Assembly (NCBI RefSeq): GCF_003008615.1
Contig: NZ_CP027657.1
Coordinates: 124,001 to 188,000 of the forward strand
Length of the DNA: 64,000 nucleotides
Source: Pseudomonas mendocina
Lineage (GTDB): Bacteria > Pseudomonadota > Gammaproteobacteria > Pseudomonadales > Pseudomonadaceae
Direction: 5' to 3'
The notes under the pieces are model-generated. The model did not search any database. It saw only the letters and a list, made by a program, of their open reading frames with translations, and was not told the origin of the DNA. Positions 17,982-26,552 of the stretch are shown here, one piece after another (within the stretch, counting starts at the first letter, position 1; each line of letters opens with the position of its first letter). The position numbers and the translations under genes are program-made.

Positions 17982-18458
17982 CCTGTGATTAAGCTCGATT
18001 TGTGACCTACAATTTCGCCGCTCAATGCTTCCTTCTTTACCCCAGCACAAATCTTTCAATTTTCTCTCTTCCTTGATTCCAGTCACTCGCAACGACTCTT
18101 GGGATTGTTCTTGAGCTACAGGCTTTGGAGTTTCCCGAGAGCTGAGCACGTTGTCAGCCCCTCTCGGCGTGTAGTTCTGATCATTGAACACGGTCTGCTT
18201 GAACGTGGGGCTATCTGAGCCAGTGGGCTGCTCAGGTTGCTGCTGAGACATTGCGCCTCGTCTTGCCTGCTCTTCCACGATCCTGTCCCAGTCGTTCCTC
18301 GGCGTTGGCTCTGATCGGGTGATTTCGGCAACCGGCTTGGGCTTCGGTTGCTGCCTGTTCTCGGCCAGGTTCTTTACGGTGTTCTGCAGGAATGCTTGGC
18401 CGGCCACATTGAGCGCGCCAAGGGTAATGACGGTACCAATCACGCTTGCAAGTAACAC
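17976..18458 (-). CDS. Hypothetical membrane-anchored protein, stop codon inside attC3
   Basis: About 160 residues from a GTG at 18458. The N-terminus L-L-A-S-V-I-G-T-V-I-T-L-G-A-L-N-V-A-G is one membrane or signal-anchor helix. A Gln/Pro/Arg-rich, probably disordered middle follows, then a short C-terminal part with two Cys (D-L-C-W-G-K-E and R-R-N-C-R-S-Q). No family recognised. It is the only gene of the island on the minus strand, and its TAA is formed by bases of the attC3 R' core. It could be the chromosomal gene flanking the array or an inverted cassette. Start uncertain: an in-frame CTG lies two codons upstream. Confidence 0.55.
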   Translation of the reverse strand: MLLASVIGTVITLGALNVAGQAFLQNTVKNLAENRQQPKPKPVAEITRSEPTPRNDWDRIVEEQARRGAMSQQQPEQPTGSDSPTFKQTVFNDQNYTPRGADNVLSSRETPKPVAQEQSQESLRVTGIKEERKLKDLCWGKEGSIERRNCRSQIELNHRD

Positions 18459-18690
18459 CTTCAGGTTGCAGCTTTACGAGTGCCGCTAGTCAGCTATTCC
18501 AGTGGCTCTTCTGCGAGCCTCCATTCTTGAACCTCTCCACCTGACAGGCATCCCGAAGCCCACCTATTCTCTGAGTATTATCCCCTCAGGTCTCGGCTGA
18601 TCCCGCGATGCTAGCGAATAGGAAGACTGCCTACCCTAGGGCGAACTTACACAACCACCTGATAGCACAAGAATTTTTTTCAAAATAAGC

Positions 18691-18719
18691 TTCGCCAAAA
18701 CTGATTGAGCTGTTATGAT
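18691..18719 (+). promoter_or_regulatory. Promoter of tRNA-Ser
   Basis: -10 TATGAT (18714-18719) with a weak -35 TTCGCC (18691-18696) at 17 bp spacing. The GC-rich CGCGCCGC that follows is a typical stable-RNA discriminator. Predicted transcription starts a few bases before the tRNA. Confidence 0.5.
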
Positions 18720-18730
18720 TCGCGCCGCTT

Positions 18731-18820
18731 GGGAAGATGCCGGAGTGGTCGAACGGGACGGATTCGAAATCCGTTGTGTCAGCAATGGCACCTAGGGTTC
18801 AAATCCCTATCTTCCCGCCA
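18731..18820 (+). tRNA. serU: tRNA-Ser, anticodon CGA
   Basis: A 90-base class II tRNA. The acceptor stem GGGAAGA / TCTTCCC is followed by an encoded GCCA end; the anticodon stem ACGGA / TCCGT encloses loop TTCGAAA with anticodon CGA at 18765-18767 (reads UCG). A long variable arm TGTGTCAGCAATGGCACC and T loop GGTTCAAATCC are present. The terminator follows six bases later. Its 3' 26 bases recur inverted at 16181-16206. Confidence 0.95.
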
Positions 18821-18825
18821 TACGA

Positions 18826-18860
18826 AAAAGCCCCGAATCGCACTGCGATTCGGGGCTTTT
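18826..18860 (+). terminator. Terminator of tRNA-Ser
   Basis: Stem AAAAGCCCCGAATCGCA paired with TGCGATTCGGGGCTTTT, starting six bases after the tRNA 3' end. Confidence 0.85.
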
Positions 18861-18903
18861 GCTTCATGGGCTCAGCCAGCCCTGTCCTGCAGGCTACAGA
18901 TAC

Positions 18904-18940
18904 AAAAACGCCGCCCTCCTTCACGGAGCGCGGCGTTTTT
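18904..18940. terminator. Terminator downstream of purC, probably bidirectional
   Basis: AAAAACGCCGC / GCGGCGTTTTT with an inner CTCC / GGAG step and A and T tracts on both sides, 30 bp beyond the purC stop. Confidence 0.75.
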
Positions 18941-18970
18941 ATTGAGCTCAGGCCAGACTGGCGCTAAGGC

Positions 18971-19840
18971 TTATACCGTCAGGCGGGTCAGTGCTTCGCG
19001 GTACTTGTCAGCGGTCTTCTGCGCAACGTCTGCCGGTACAGCCGGGGCCGGGGGCTGTTTGTTCCAGCCGGTGGACTCCAACCAGTCACGCACGAATTGC
19101 TTGTCGAAACTCGGTGGGTTCTGGCCTTCGACGTAGCTGTCGGCTGGCCAGAAGCGGCTGGAATCCGGAGTCAGCACTTCGTCCATCAGGGTCAGGGTGC
19201 CATCTTCGTCCAGGCCGAATTCGAACTTGGTGTCGGCGATGATGATGCCGCGGGTAGCGGCGTACTCGACGGCAGCGCTGTACAGCGCGATGGCGGTGTC
19301 ACGCACCTTGGCGGCCAGTTCGGCGCCGATGATGGCTTCGCACTGCTCGAAGCTGATGTTCTCGTCATGATCGCCCACGGCGGCCTTGGTCGAGGGGGTG
19401 AAGATCGGTTGCGGCAGCTTTGCCGCTTCCTTCAGGCCCGCCGGCAGGGCGATGCCGCAGACGGTGCCGCTCTTCTGATATTCCTTCCAGCCGGAGCCGG
19501 CGATATAACCGCGTACGATGGCCTCCACGGCAACCGGCTTGAGGCGCTTGGCGACCACGGCGCGGCCTTCGACCAGCGGCAGTTCGGCAGCCGGCACGAC
19601 GTCCTCGATCGTGTCGCCGGTGAAGTGGTTGGGCACCACGTCAGCCAGCTTGTCGAACCAGAAGTTGGAGATGGCGGTAAGGATCTTGCCCTTCTCCGGA
19701 ATCGGCTGCTCGAGGATCACGTCGAATGCCGACAGACGATCAGTGGCCACCATCAGCATACGCTTGTCGTCGATTTCGTAGAGGTCGCGAACCTTGCCCG
19801 AGTAGATCTTTTTGAGGCTCAGGGTGGTGGGTGTGCTCAT
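18971..19840 (-). CDS. purC: SAICAR synthetase PurC, long (about 290 aa) type
   Basis: 289 residues. PurC condenses CAIR with aspartate in purine synthesis (ATP-dependent, cytosolic). The N-terminus [13 protein letters not shown] and S-A-F-D-V-I-L, plus [11 protein letters not shown] and [12 protein letters not shown], belong to the longer bacterial/yeast-type subfamily, not the roughly 236-residue form I recall for purC beside bamC in P. aeruginosa. ATG 19840 is preferred over 19867 because it gives the conserved start; only a weak GGAA precedes it. The 84 bp gap to bamC suggests possible co-transcription. Confidence 0.92.
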   Translation of the reverse strand: MSTPTTLSLKKIYSGKVRDLYEIDDKRMLMVATDRLSAFDVILEQPIPEKGKILTAISNFWFDKLADVVPNHFTGDTIEDVVPAAELPLVEGRAVVAKRLKPVAVEAIVRGYIAGSGWKEYQKSGTVCGIALPAGLKEAAKLPQPIFTPSTKAAVGDHDENISFEQCEAIIGAELAAKVRDTAIALYSAAVEYAATRGIIIADTKFEFGLDEDGTLTLMDEVLTPDSSRFWPADSYVEGQNPPSFDKQFVRDWLESTGWNKQPPAPAVPADVAQKTADKYREALTRLTV

Positions 19841-19924
19841 GTCGGCATTTCCGTTTCTGGCAAACAAAACAGGCGAAACCCTTGAGGGTTTCGCCCATCG
19901 ATCAATGGCTGAGTCGCGATGCGG

Positions 19925-21046
19925 TCAGCCGAGGTTGTCCTGGATCAGGCTCAGCACACGGCGCGATACATCGGCCGGGGCAACGGTGTTGAGGTCTTTT
20001 TCCACGGTGACCTGCACGCCATCGCCAACTGGGGTCAGGCGAACCTGATAGCGCTCGGCGCGGGCTTCGATCTCTTCCTTGCTCGGCGCGCTGCCGAACA
20101 TGCGACCGAAGAAGCCTGGCTTCTCTTCATTGACCTGGGCACCTTCGGCCAGGTTGATGTAGTACAGGCCAAGGCTGCGGTTGAGGTCGTCGACGCGTAC
20201 GTCGGCAAGCTCCAGCGAGCGGGCGACGCCGGACCAGGCGCGGTCGAAATCGGCACCAAGGTTGAGTACCGGGTTGCCGTTGCCGTCTTCGCTCAGGCTG
20301 ACGCGACTGGGCGCATCGAAGTCGCGAGCGGCAAGCAGGGAAACCGAACCGCCCTGCTCCACACCACGCGCCATGCTTACCAGCATTTCGTCGAGCAGTG
20401 CGGCTTCCAGGCTGGCGTTGCCACTGCGGGCGGCGAAGCCGACATCGGCCGTGCTGCCGGCCGGACGCTCGGCACTGGTCACGAAGACTTCACTGGTGTT
20501 GCGCTGTACGCCCGGCTCGATGCGCACGCGCACGCGGGTTTCGGCATCCGGTGCAACGCCGGAAACACGGCTGCTCAGGCGACGCGCCATGCCGGCGGAG
20601 AGTTCGTCGAAACGCTGCCAGGAGGTGGTGAATTCACCGGTCTGCGGACGCTCTTCGGCGATACGGAAGCCGTTGTCCTCGAAGAACTGGCGAGCCAGCG
20701 GCCAGACTTCGGCCGGTACGCGCTGGGCCACGACCCAACGCGAATCGCCACTGCGCTGCAGACTGAACTCGCGCTCATCGACGCGCACCTGCAGTGCCAG
20801 CGGACGCGGCACTTCGAACTCCGCCGGGGTTTCAGTACTGCTGGCGATCTGTGCCGGCACCGGCAACAGCGGGTCGAGACGCTTGGCTTGGACATCGGGC
20901 GGCAGCTGCATCGGGGCGGTTTGACGCGCCTCCAGATAATCAGTGCCCCGATCACGGAAATAGCCATTTTCACCCCAGAGCCAACCACAACCGCTGGTGC
21001 TGGAGACGATCAGAGCAAGGGCGGAAAATCCGGCCAGTCGCTTCAT
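19925..21046 (-). CDS. bamC: Outer membrane assembly lipoprotein BamC
   Basis: 373 residues. The lipoprotein signal M-K-R-L-A-G-F-S-A-L-A-L-I-V-S-S-T-S-G-C has its lipobox Cys at about residue 20. A flexible N-terminal lasso (Y-L-E-A-R-Q-T-A-P-M-Q-L-P-P) that contacts BamD is followed by two helix-grip domains. BamC belongs to the BAM complex that inserts beta-barrel proteins into the outer membrane. ATG 21046 gives the signal peptide; the frame extends upstream without support. The gene lies directly downstream of dapA (17 bp), the usual arrangement. Confidence 0.9.
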   Translation of the reverse strand: MKRLAGFSALALIVSSTSGCGWLWGENGYFRDRGTDYLEARQTAPMQLPPDVQAKRLDPLLPVPAQIASSTETPAEFEVPRPLALQVRVDEREFSLQRSGDSRWVVAQRVPAEVWPLARQFFEDNGFRIAEERPQTGEFTTSWQRFDELSAGMARRLSSRVSGVAPDAETRVRVRIEPGVQRNTSEVFVTSAERPAGSTADVGFAARSGNASLEAALLDEMLVSMARGVEQGGSVSLLAARDFDAPSRVSLSEDGNGNPVLNLGADFDRAWSGVARSLELADVRVDDLNRSLGLYYINLAEGAQVNEEKPGFFGRMFGSAPSKEEIEARAERYQVRLTPVGDGVQVTVEKDLNTVAPADVSRRVLSLIQDNLG

Positions 21047-21062
21047 GCGTAGAATCCTTGAG

Positions 21063-21941
21063 TTAAGCCAATACACCGCACTGGCGCATGGCCTGGCGCA
21101 GCGGTTCGTGACAACGCGGGCTGAGCCAGGTCAGCGGCAGGCGAATACCGTCGCCCATCAAGCCCATTTCGTGCAGTGCCCATTTCACCGGAATCGGGTT
21201 GGATTCCAGGAACAGCGCCTTGTGCAGCGGCATCAGGCGGTCGTTGATGGCGCGGGCGATAGCCGCCTCGCCACGCATGGCGGCGGCGCACAGGTCGCTC
21301 ATCGCACGCGGCGCGACATTGGCGGTAACGGAGATGTTGCCTTTGCCACCGAGCAGCATCAGTTCCACGGCAGTGGCATCGTCACCGGAGTAGACGAGGA
21401 AGTCCTTGCTGACGCGATCCAGCACTTCCTGGGCGCGCTGCAGGTCGCCGGTGGCTTCCTTGATACCGATGATGTTGTCGATCTTCGACAGGCGCTCGAC
21501 GGTCTCCGGCAGCATGTCGCACACGGTGCGGCCCGGTACGTTGTAGAGGATCTGCGGGATGGCCACGGCTTCGGCGATGTGGCGGAAGTGCAGGTACAGG
21601 CCTTCCTGAGTCGGCTTGTTGTAGTAAGGGGTGACCAGAAGCGCCGCGTCGGCGCCGACTTCCTGAGCGGCACGGGTCAGCTCGACCGATTCGCGGGTGG
21701 AGTTGCCACCGGTGCCAGCGATCACTGGGATGCGACCGGCAACCTGCTTGACCACGCGTTTGATCACTTCGATGTGCTCGCCCACGTCCAGCGTGGCGGA
21801 CTCACCCGTGGTGCCGACCGCGACGATGGCATTGGTGCCCTCTTGCAGGTGGAAATCCACCAATTTGCTCAGGGCCTCCCAATCCAGACCACCCTGCGCA
21901 TCCATGGGCGTGACCAGTGCCACCATACTGCCCGCAATCAT
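21063..21941 (-). CDS. dapA: 4-hydroxy-tetrahydrodipicolinate synthase DapA
   Basis: 292 residues. DapA condenses pyruvate with aspartate semialdehyde, the committed step of lysine/diaminopimelate synthesis. It is a TIM barrel with G-T-T-G-E-S-A-T-L near residue 45, the tyrosine segment L-Y-N-V-P-G-R-T and the Schiff-base Lys near 161 in [12 protein letters not shown] 21941 has AGGAG seven bases upstream and gives the normal start M-I-A-G-S-M-V-A-L. It is divergent from gcvR and heads the dapA-bamC(-purC) unit. Confidence 0.95.
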   Translation of the reverse strand: MIAGSMVALVTPMDAQGGLDWEALSKLVDFHLQEGTNAIVAVGTTGESATLDVGEHIEVIKRVVKQVAGRIPVIAGTGGNSTRESVELTRAAQEVGADAALLVTPYYNKPTQEGLYLHFRHIAEAVAIPQILYNVPGRTVCDMLPETVERLSKIDNIIGIKEATGDLQRAQEVLDRVSKDFLVYSGDDATAVELMLLGGKGNISVTANVAPRAMSDLCAAAMRGEAAIARAINDRLMPLHKALFLESNPIPVKWALHEMGLMGDGIRLPLTWLSPRCHEPLRQAMRQCGVLA

Positions 21942-22145
21942 GCAACCGCTCCTGCCGGAAAAATTGAGCCGTAATGGTACTGGTGCCACCAGTCCGGCAC
22001 AAGCAACGGACAAGGGCTTGTCGGCACTCATCGTCGCCCTCGGCACACGGTGCCGCCATTCCCCTGAGCGGTGCTTTTCGCTAACCTGCTGTCTTTGGTC
22101 TGTGGCTGCCAGTGCGCAGACCGTTCATCGCTTTAGGAAGGCTGC

Positions 22146-22703
22146 ATGTCCACCCCCCCCGTTCGCGAACAATTCCTCGTTATCAGTGCCCTCGGCCGCG
22201 ATGCCATGGCCCTGACCAACCTGCTCAGCCGCACCAGCCATGAAAACCGCTGTGCCGTTATCAGCACCCGCCTGAGCCGCCATGGAGAGTTCAGCGCCCT
22301 GGTGCTACAGGTATCCGGTAGCTGGGATGCCCTGGCTCGCCTGGAGTCCGGCCTGCCCGCGCTGGCCAAGAAGCATGATTTCTCGGTCAATGTGATTCGC
22401 AGCGCCGCCGCCGAAGTTCGCCCGCAGGCTCTGCCGTACGTTGCCTACGTCAGTGCGGTGTATCGCCCGGACATTCTCAACGAGCTGTGCCAGTTCTTCA
22501 TCGACCACCGTGTCGAGCTGGAAAGCCTGACCTGCGACACCTACCAGGCGCCACAGACCGGCGGCACCATGCTCAACGCCACGCTGACCGTGACACTGCC
22601 AGCGGGCACGCAGATCAGTTGGCTGCGTGACCAATTCCTGGACTTTGCCGATGCATTGAATCTGGATGCGCTGATCGAACCCTGGCGCCCACAGAACCCG
22701 TGA
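22146..22703 (+). CDS. gcvR: GcvR-type ACT-domain regulator of glycine cleavage
   Basis: 185 residues with two ACT domains (about 8-85 and 93-170). The first opens F-L-V-I-S-A-L-G-R-D-A-M-A-L, the second Y-V-A-Y-V-S-A-V-Y-R-P-D-I-L. GcvR-like proteins antagonise the GcvA activator in response to glycine; the exact role in Pseudomonas is less certain. ATG 22146 has AGGAAGG just upstream. It is divergent from dapA and followed by bcp on the same strand. Confidence 0.85.
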   Translation: MSTPPVREQFLVISALGRDAMALTNLLSRTSHENRCAVISTRLSRHGEFSALVLQVSGSWDALARLESGLPALAKKHDFSVNVIRSAAAEVRPQALPYVAYVSAVYRPDILNELCQFFIDHRVELESLTCDTYQAPQTGGTMLNATLTVTLPAGTQISWLRDQFLDFADALNLDALIEPWRPQNP

Positions 22704-22817
22704 CGCTCTGCTGCGCCAGCAACAGATCCGGCCAGTTCATTCATAGCGCGTAACCTCCGCGGCCTTGCATGGCGCCAGCTCGCGAGATCATCGACCGCCT
22801 CTATTGAAGGAGTCCCC

Positions 22818-23291
22818 ATGACCGTAGCCATCGACCAACCCGTCGCCGACTTCCAGGCCCAGGCCACCAGTGGCCAGCAGGTGAAGCTGTCCGATCTCAA
22901 GGGCAAGCAGGTGGTGCTGTACTTCTACCCGAAAGACGCCACACCGGGCTGCACCACCGAGGGCATGGACTTCCGCGCCCGCTTCGAACAGTTCCGGGCG
23001 GCCAATACAGTGATCTTCGGTGTGTCGATGGACAGCCTGAAGAAACACGAAAGTTTCAAGTGCAAGCAGGAGTTCCCCTTCGAGCTGATCAGCGACGAGG
23101 CGCATGAGCTGTGCGACCAGTTCGGCGTCTATCAGTTGAAGAAGAACTACGGCAAGGAGTACATGGGCATCGTGCGTAGCACCTTCCTGATCGACAAGGA
23201 TGGCGTGCTGCGCGAGGAATGGCGCAACCTGAAGGTTGCCGGCCACGTCGACAAGGTGTTGGCCGCCGCCGAGGCGCTGCACAAGGGCTAA
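22818..23291 (+). CDS. bcp: Thiol peroxidase Bcp (peroxiredoxin)
   Basis: 157 residues. Bcp reduces hydrogen peroxide and organic hydroperoxides using thioredoxin in the cytosol. The active site reads Y-P-K-D-A-T-P-G-C-T-T-E-G with the peroxidatic Cys near residue 46. The resolving Cys five residues later in E. coli Bcp is absent (M-D-F), so resolution must use another Cys (K-C-K-Q-E or E-L-C-D-Q) or an outside thiol. AGGAG lies eight bases before the ATG. A bidirectional terminator follows at 23364. Confidence 0.92.
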   Translation: MTVAIDQPVADFQAQATSGQQVKLSDLKGKQVVLYFYPKDATPGCTTEGMDFRARFEQFRAANTVIFGVSMDSLKKHESFKCKQEFPFELISDEAHELCDQFGVYQLKKNYGKEYMGIVRSTFLIDKDGVLREEWRNLKVAGHVDKVLAAAEALHKG

Positions 23292-23315
23292 GTGCGCCGG
23301 TGATGGCGTTTTGTC

Positions 23316-23339
23316 GGTGCGCACGGCGCACCCTACGGC
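23316..23339. repeat. REP-like element (GGTGCGCACGGCGCACC type)
   Basis: Palindrome GGTGCGC / GCGCACC followed by CTACG, between bcp and its terminator. The same unit recurs at 1801, 26414, 26461 and five times in 50165-50510. Confidence 0.65.
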
Positions 23340-23363
23340 ATCGCTGGATACCCCTGAAAACTG

Positions 23364-23389
23364 AAAAAGGCCGCATTTGCGGCCTTTTT
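23364..23389. terminator. Bidirectional terminator between bcp and the AI-2E family gene
   Basis: AAAAAGGCCGC / GCGGCCTTTTT with a four-base loop and A and T tracts on both flanks, serving the two convergent genes. Confidence 0.88.
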
Positions 23390-23450
23390 CATTGGCAGAC
23401 AACAGGCGTTCTGCGCTCTTCGCGGCTGAAGCCGCACCTACCCTCCCCAG

Positions 23451-24518
23451 TCAGGCTTGTACAGGCTCTGGCTCGATTCGCGGCCAGGCATTGAGCACTG
23501 CCTTGAACAACGTCGCCAGGGGAATGGCGAAGAAGATGCCCCAGAAACCCCACAACCCACCGAACAGCAGCACGGCACAGATGATTGCCACTGGATGCAG
23601 GTTGACGGCCTCGGAGAACAGCAACGGCACCAGCACGTTGCCATCCAGTGCCTGGATGATGCCGTAGACCACCATCAGGTAGATGAACTGGTCGCTCCAG
23701 CCCCACTGGAACAGCGCGATCAACGCCACCGGTACCGTCACCACCACTGCGCCGATATACGGCACCACCACCGACAGGCCGACCAGCAACGCCAATAGCG
23801 CGGCGTAGTTGAGGCCCAGGTAGGCAAAGGCGATGTAGGTCGCCACGCCACAGACGACGATCTCGATGAACTTGCCACGAATGTAGTTGGCGATCTGCTC
23901 GTTCATCTCTTGCGCCACCTGGGTGATCAGCGCCCTTTCACGCGGCAGGTAACCGCGAAACCACTGGCCGATCAGCTCGCGATCCTTGAGAAAGAAGAAC
24001 ACCAGGATCGGCACCAGCACCAGGTAGATCATCAGGCTCATCAGCATTGGCAGGCTGGACAGCGAGAACGACAGCGCCCACTGGCCCATCTTGCCCGTCT
24101 CGCCGCGCATGCTGTCCATCAGCTGGACGATCTGCGCATCGGTGATCAGGTTCGGGTAACGCTCCGGCAGCAGCAGGAACATTGACTGCCATTCCGCCGC
24201 CATGCGTGGCAGCTCGTTGAACAGGGTGCTTAGCTGTTGCCAGAGCAGCGGCATCAGCACAAGCAGGAAAACCGCCAACCCACCCATGAACAAGGTGAAG
24301 ACGATCCACACAGCCAACACCTGCGGCACTTTCAAGCGTTCCAGGCCATTGACCAGCCCCTGCATCAGAAAGGCCAGCACCATGCCAGTCAGCACCGGAG
24401 CGAGCATGCCGCCCAGGGTCAACACTATGCCGAAGCCGAGCACCAGCAACACGGCCAGCACCACCGCCTGCTCGTCGGAGAAATAGCGATGCACCCAATC
24501 ACGTAGAACCTTGACCAT
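23451..24518 (-). CDS. AI-2E family transporter (PerM-like membrane protein)
   Basis: 355 residues with about eight membrane helices. It has the family pattern of paired N-terminal helices (G-F-G-I-V-L-T-L-G-G-M-L-A-P-V-L), a cytosolic/periplasmic helical middle (F-N-E-L-P-R-M-A-A-E-W), and F-F-L-K-D-R-E-L-I-G, V-P-Y-I-G-A-V-V-V-T-V-P and N-L-H-P-V-A-I-I in the C-terminal half. Members move small molecules or act in Na+/H+ exchange; the substrate here is unknown. ATG 24518 has AAGGAA upstream. It follows a TusA-like gene on the same strand, 102 bp apart. Confidence 0.85.
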   Translation of the reverse strand: MVKVLRDWVHRYFSDEQAVVLAVLLVLGFGIVLTLGGMLAPVLTGMVLAFLMQGLVNGLERLKVPQVLAVWIVFTLFMGGLAVFLLVLMPLLWQQLSTLFNELPRMAAEWQSMFLLLPERYPNLITDAQIVQLMDSMRGETGKMGQWALSFSLSSLPMLMSLMIYLVLVPILVFFFLKDRELIGQWFRGYLPRERALITQVAQEMNEQIANYIRGKFIEIVVCGVATYIAFAYLGLNYAALLALLVGLSVVVPYIGAVVVTVPVALIALFQWGWSDQFIYLMVVYGIIQALDGNVLVPLLFSEAVNLHPVAIICAVLLFGGLWGFWGIFFAIPLATLFKAVLNAWPRIEPEPVQA

Positions 24519-24620
24519 CGGAAATTCCTTGATGCCGGAAAATACCGGCGCTCTCATGCGCCTTGCGCATGAGACATGAGCGCTACGACGGCGGGATGTG
24601 TTGCAGGCTGCTACAAGCAA

Positions 24621-24860
24621 TCATGCCTTGCGTAGCCAATAACGGTAGACGCCAGCCTCGACTTCTTCATGCAGCAGGGCATGCCCGGCCAGGCTGGCAA
24701 AGGCCCGAAAATCGCGCTGCGAGCCGGCGTCGGTGGCGCTCACCTTGAGCACTGCGCCGCTGGCCAGGCGATTGAGTTCGAGCTTGGCCTTGAGCAAGGG
24801 CAGCGGGCAGTTGAGCCCGCAGGCGTCCAGTTCGGCATCGAAGGCCGGTACGTCTGTCAT
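24621..24860 (-). CDS. tusA: TusA/SirA-family sulfur carrier protein
   Basis: 79 residues. The TusA fold has the sulfur-accepting Cys in C-G-L-N-C-P-L-P-L-L-K-A-K (CPxP motif, second Cys at about residue 18). TusA-type proteins relay persulfide sulfur for tRNA thiolation or molybdenum cofactor formation. From memory, P. aeruginosa has such a gene at this place beside the M48 protease and bcp, with a molybdoenzyme-related role. The symbol is tentative, as Pseudomonas carries several paralogues. It is divergent from bepA. Confidence 0.8.
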   Translation of the reverse strand: MTDVPAFDAELDACGLNCPLPLLKAKLELNRLASGAVLKVSATDAGSQRDFRAFASLAGHALLHEEVEAGVYRYWLRKA

Positions 24861-24967
24861 CGTTTACTCCATGAAAGCGGCTAGGATACCCAAGCCCTTA
24901 CAACCCTGGCCAGCGCAGTGGCTGGCCGGCTACAGTAACGCCTTTGCCGCCTAAGAGCTTTGAGTGC

Positions 24968-26401
24968 ATGACTTTTCTGCGCCCTACCCTGTTGACGCTC
25001 GCCTGCCTGTTTGCCGCGCATACCGGCGCCAGTGATCTTCCGTCGCTGGGCGATGCCAGTTCCTCGATCGTCTCGCCGCAGCAGGAACACCAGCTCGGCC
25101 GCGCCTGGCTCGGCCTATTGCGTGGTCAGGTGTCGCAACTGGACGACCCGCAGCTCAAGGGCTTCGTCGAGACCAGCGTTTATCGCCTGTCGGAAACCAG
25201 TCAGTTGCAGGACCGTCGCCTGGAATTCGTTCTGCTCAACAGCCCGCAACTGAACGCCTTCGCCGCCCCCGGCGGGATCGTCGGGGTCAACGGTGGCCTG
25301 TTCCTCTATGCCCAGACCGAGGCCGAGTACGCCTCGGTGATGGCGCACGAACTGGCGCACTTGTCGCAGCGTCACTTCGCCCGTGGCGTCGAGGCCCAGC
25401 AACGCATGCAATTGCCGATCATGGCAGCCATGCTCGCCGGTATCGTCGCTGCCGCCGCTGGTGCAGGCGATGCCGGTATAGCGGCGATCATGTCCACCCA
25501 GGCCGCTGCGATTCAGGAGCAACGGCGTTTCTCCCGGCAGAACGAGCAGGAGGCCGACCGTATCGGCCTGGTCAACCTGGAAAAGGCCGGCTACGACCCA
25601 CGCGCCATGCCGCTGATGTTCGAACGCCTGATGCGCCAGTACCGTTACGACGCACGGCCGCCGGAATTCCTACTGACTCACCCGGTGTCCGAATCGCGTA
25701 TCGCCGATACCCGCAACCGCGCCGAGCAATACCCGGCGGCAGGTCGAGAGGACAGCCTGCGTTACCAGTTGATGCGCGCCCGTGTGCAACTGACCTATGA
25801 AGAGACACCAGGCGTCGCGGCCAAGCGCTTTCGTGCCATGCTCGACGAGAATCCCAATCTGGACGCTGCGCGCTACGGCCTGGTACTGGCGCAGATGAAA
25901 TCCGGCCAGCTCGCCGAAGCCGGGCAGACTCTGGCGCCGCTGCTGAGCAAGGCGCCGGACGATATCGTCTACAACCTGGCGCAGATCGAAATCGATATGG
26001 CCGCCAACCGCCTGGACGCCACCGAACGCCGCCAGCAGCGCCTGTTCACCCTGTATCCCAACAACTACCCGCTGCAACAGACGCACATCGATCTGTTGCT
26101 CAAGCAGCAGCGCGTGCGCGACGCCGAGCGTGCGTTGGACGAACTGCTCAAGACCCGCCCCAAGGATCCCGATGTCTGGTATCAGGTCGCCGAGGTTCGC
26201 GGCCTGAGCGGCAACACCATAGGCCTGCACCAGGCGCGTGCTGAATACTTCGCTCTGGTCGGTGACTACAACCAGGCCATCGAACAGCTCGATTTCGCCA
26301 AGCGCCGCGCCAGCAACAACTTCCAGTTGGCTTCACGCATCGATGCACGTCAGCGTGAGCTGACCGAAGAGAAACGCCTGGTCGAGCAGATGCTGCGCTA
26401 A
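24968..26401 (+). CDS. bepA: Periplasmic M48 metalloprotease, BepA-like (YfgC)
   Basis: 477 residues. A signal peptide (M-T-F-L-R-P-T-L-L-T-L-A-C-L-F-A-A-H-T-G-A) is followed by an M48 zinc protease domain with H-E-L-A-H in M-A-H-E-L-A-H-L-S-Q-R-H and the third zinc ligand region in N-E-Q-E-A-D-R-I-G. C-terminal TPR-like repeats start near residue 300. BepA degrades or chaperones misassembled outer-membrane proteins such as LptD. ATG 24968 is chosen for the signal peptide; an upstream ATG (24944) only adds residues that spoil it. Confidence 0.9.
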   Translation: MTFLRPTLLTLACLFAAHTGASDLPSLGDASSSIVSPQQEHQLGRAWLGLLRGQVSQLDDPQLKGFVETSVYRLSETSQLQDRRLEFVLLNSPQLNAFAAPGGIVGVNGGLFLYAQTEAEYASVMAHELAHLSQRHFARGVEAQQRMQLPIMAAMLAGIVAAAAGAGDAGIAAIMSTQAAAIQEQRRFSRQNEQEADRIGLVNLEKAGYDPRAMPLMFERLMRQYRYDARPPEFLLTHPVSESRIADTRNRAEQYPAAGREDSLRYQLMRARVQLTYEETPGVAAKRFRAMLDENPNLDAARYGLVLAQMKSGQLAEAGQTLAPLLSKAPDDIVYNLAQIEIDMAANRLDATERRQQRLFTLYPNNYPLQQTHIDLLLKQQRVRDAERALDELLKTRPKDPDVWYQVAEVRGLSGNTIGLHQARAEYFALVGDYNQAIEQLDFAKRRASNNFQLASRIDARQRELTEEKRLVEQMLR

Positions 26402-26413
26402 CCGAGGCGATGA

Positions 26414-26483
26414 CGGTGCGCACGGCGCACCCTACGACACACCGCATCGCGTGTATCGCCCGTAGGGTGCGCCATGCGCACCG
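26414..26483. repeat. Pair of inverted REP-like elements
   Basis: CGGTGCGCACGGCGCACCC with TACG (26414-26436) and its inverted partner CGTAGGGTGCGCCATGCGC (from 26461). The two face each other with a 24-base spacer, a BIME arrangement. Confidence 0.65.
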
Positions 26484-26511
26484 ATGACAGCCTCACCCGA
26501 CTGAAACGAAG

Positions 26512-26535
26512 AAGCCCCGCACTTGGCGGGGCTTT
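26512..26535. terminator. Bidirectional terminator between bepA and gdhB
   Basis: GCCCCGC / GCGGGGC stem flanked by GAA and TTTC, 17 bp from the gdhB stop. Confidence 0.75.
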
Positions 26536-26552
26536 CTCGTTTCAGCCGCAGA

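Noticed and set aside
18705..19136. Open frames running through the tRNA-Ser gene and into the end of purC
   Set aside because: They overlap a tRNA, a terminator pair and purC; no ribosome-binding site or conserved pattern.
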